6,029 nt of DNA from an uncultured Pseudogracilibacillus sp. (GTDB lineage: Bacteria; Bacillota; Bacilli; Bacillales; Amphibacillaceae). Within the stretch, counting starts at the first letter, position 1, and every line of letters starts with the position of its first letter. The notes under the pieces are model-generated. The model saw only the letters and a list, made by a program, of their open reading frames with translations, made no database searches and had not been told where the DNA came from. Positions 5,694-6,029 of this stretch are shown here, in pieces. The position numbers and the translations under genes are program-made. Location of the stretch: positions 1 through 6,029 of the forward strand of contig CALGOZ010000012.1 of assembly GCA_937960785.1 (NCBI GenBank), read 5' to 3'.

Positions 5694-5917
5694 ATGAAGA
5701 TAAACTTGACTGTAAGTATATAGAAAGATTCGCCTGTCTACAGGCAGTTAAACCACTTGCCTAATTTATATAGCAATGAATTTTGTATAGTAATGCGATT
5801 TAAATAAAATCGTATTAGACTTTAACATAGTTGGCCGAAACACAAATTACAAAGAAATTTTGACAAGTGCTATCTTAAGTGTATTGATCGATTATGTAAA
5901 GCTAGATGTGGCTAACA
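5694..5917. other. Gene-free AT-rich spacer with two inverted repeats
   Basis: I see no coding signal in this stretch. It holds GCCTGTCTACAGGC (5732-5745), a small hairpin, and a longer inverted repeat at 5791-5817. TTGACA at 5860-5865 is a perfect -35, but no good -10 follows at 16-18 bp. Nothing else could be assigned. Confidence 0.6.
5791..5817. repeat. 11-bp inverted repeat in the spacer after the serpin gene
   Basis: TAATGCGATTT (5791-5801) and AAATCGTATTA (5807-5817) pair at 10 of 11 positions, or all 11 as RNA with a G-U pair, around a 5-nt AAATA loop. No T-run follows on either strand, so it is not a normal terminator. It could be an operator or a remnant of a longer palindromic repeat. 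Confidence 0.6.
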
Positions 5918-6029
5918 TGTAACCTTTCGTAAAAATAACACCTAACTTACATAGTGGAAGCGCCCAGCGTGTAGCTTTTCACAAAAACGCTAGCTAACTT
6001 ACATAGTGGAAGCGCCCAGCGGGTAGCTT
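5918..6029. repeat. 52-bp-period tandem repeat running off the right edge
   Basis: Two 36-bp blocks, 5942-5977 and 5994-6029, both begin CTAACTTACATAGTGGAAGC and match at 35 of 36 positions (the only difference is T at 5970 against G at 6022). They are 52 bp apart. The 24-bp segment before the first block (5918-5941) matches the segment before the second (5970-5993) at about two thirds of positions in the same 52-bp register, so an older, diverged unit is present. No similarity extends left of 5918. The last block ends exactly at the window edge, so more units probably follow. No open frame or known element explains it. Confidence 0.85.

Noticed and set aside
5860..5888. Promoter with a perfect TTGACA
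   Set aside because: The hexamers 16-18 bp downstream (such as TATTGA or ATTGAT) match a -10 poorly, and no gene follows within the window.
5942..6029. CRISPR array (two 36-bp repeats with an interval)
   Set aside because: The interval is only 16 bp, too short for a spacer, and it resembles the preceding interval in the same register, so the true unit is a 52-bp tandem repeat. No cas gene is present.

Overview
This window looks like chromosomal DNA of a low-GC Gram-positive bacterium of the Bacillaceae. Evidence for this includes AT-rich DNA, purine-rich Shine-Dalgarno sites (AGGAGG, AGAGGTG), two probable TTG starts, sigma-A type promoters, a perfect Bacillus-type cre site, and a hybrid-binding-domain RNase HI very like the one I recall from Bacillus (Halalkalibacterium) halodurans. 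The many acidic residues in the proteins would suit a salt- or alkali-tolerant relative, but that is only an impression. No mobile element, phage gene, tRNA, rRNA or CRISPR array is visible.

Layout from left to right: (1) Positions 1-90 may be the last 29 codons of a + strand gene entering from the left (weak). (2) A complete minus-strand RNase HI gene, with a short terminator-like hairpin after it and an extended -10 promoter before it. (3) A divergent intergenic region leading to a complete + strand gene for a membrane-anchored penicillin acylase family (Ntn-hydrolase) enzyme, followed by a strong terminator. (4) A minus-strand DUF4163/DUF3298 (RsiV/PdaC-like) protein with no signal peptide. 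(5) Divergent from it, a complete serpin with a lipoprotein-like signal peptide, ending in a 13-bp-stem bidirectional terminator. (6) About 335 bp without a gene at the right end, with two inverted repeats and a 52-bp-period tandem repeat cut by the window edge.

The genes are separate transcription units (convergent or divergent), so no operon is present. The most interesting signal is the control region of the acylase gene. A clean TTGAAT-17-TATAAT promoter is followed within about 55 bp by an 18-bp site that fits the Bacillus FadR (YsiA) box at nearly every position, and then by a perfect CcpA cre site. In B. subtilis this pair of controls marks fatty-acid beta-oxidation genes. Finding it here suggests that the 'penicillin acylase' is a surface enzyme that frees fatty acids from N-acyl compounds (acyl-homoserine lactones, N-acyl amino acids or lipopeptides) for use as carbon when sugar is scarce. 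The second item of interest is the divergent pair of an envelope-type DUF3298 protein and a surface serpin, which may share a control region containing three evenly spaced AAAATAGG motifs.
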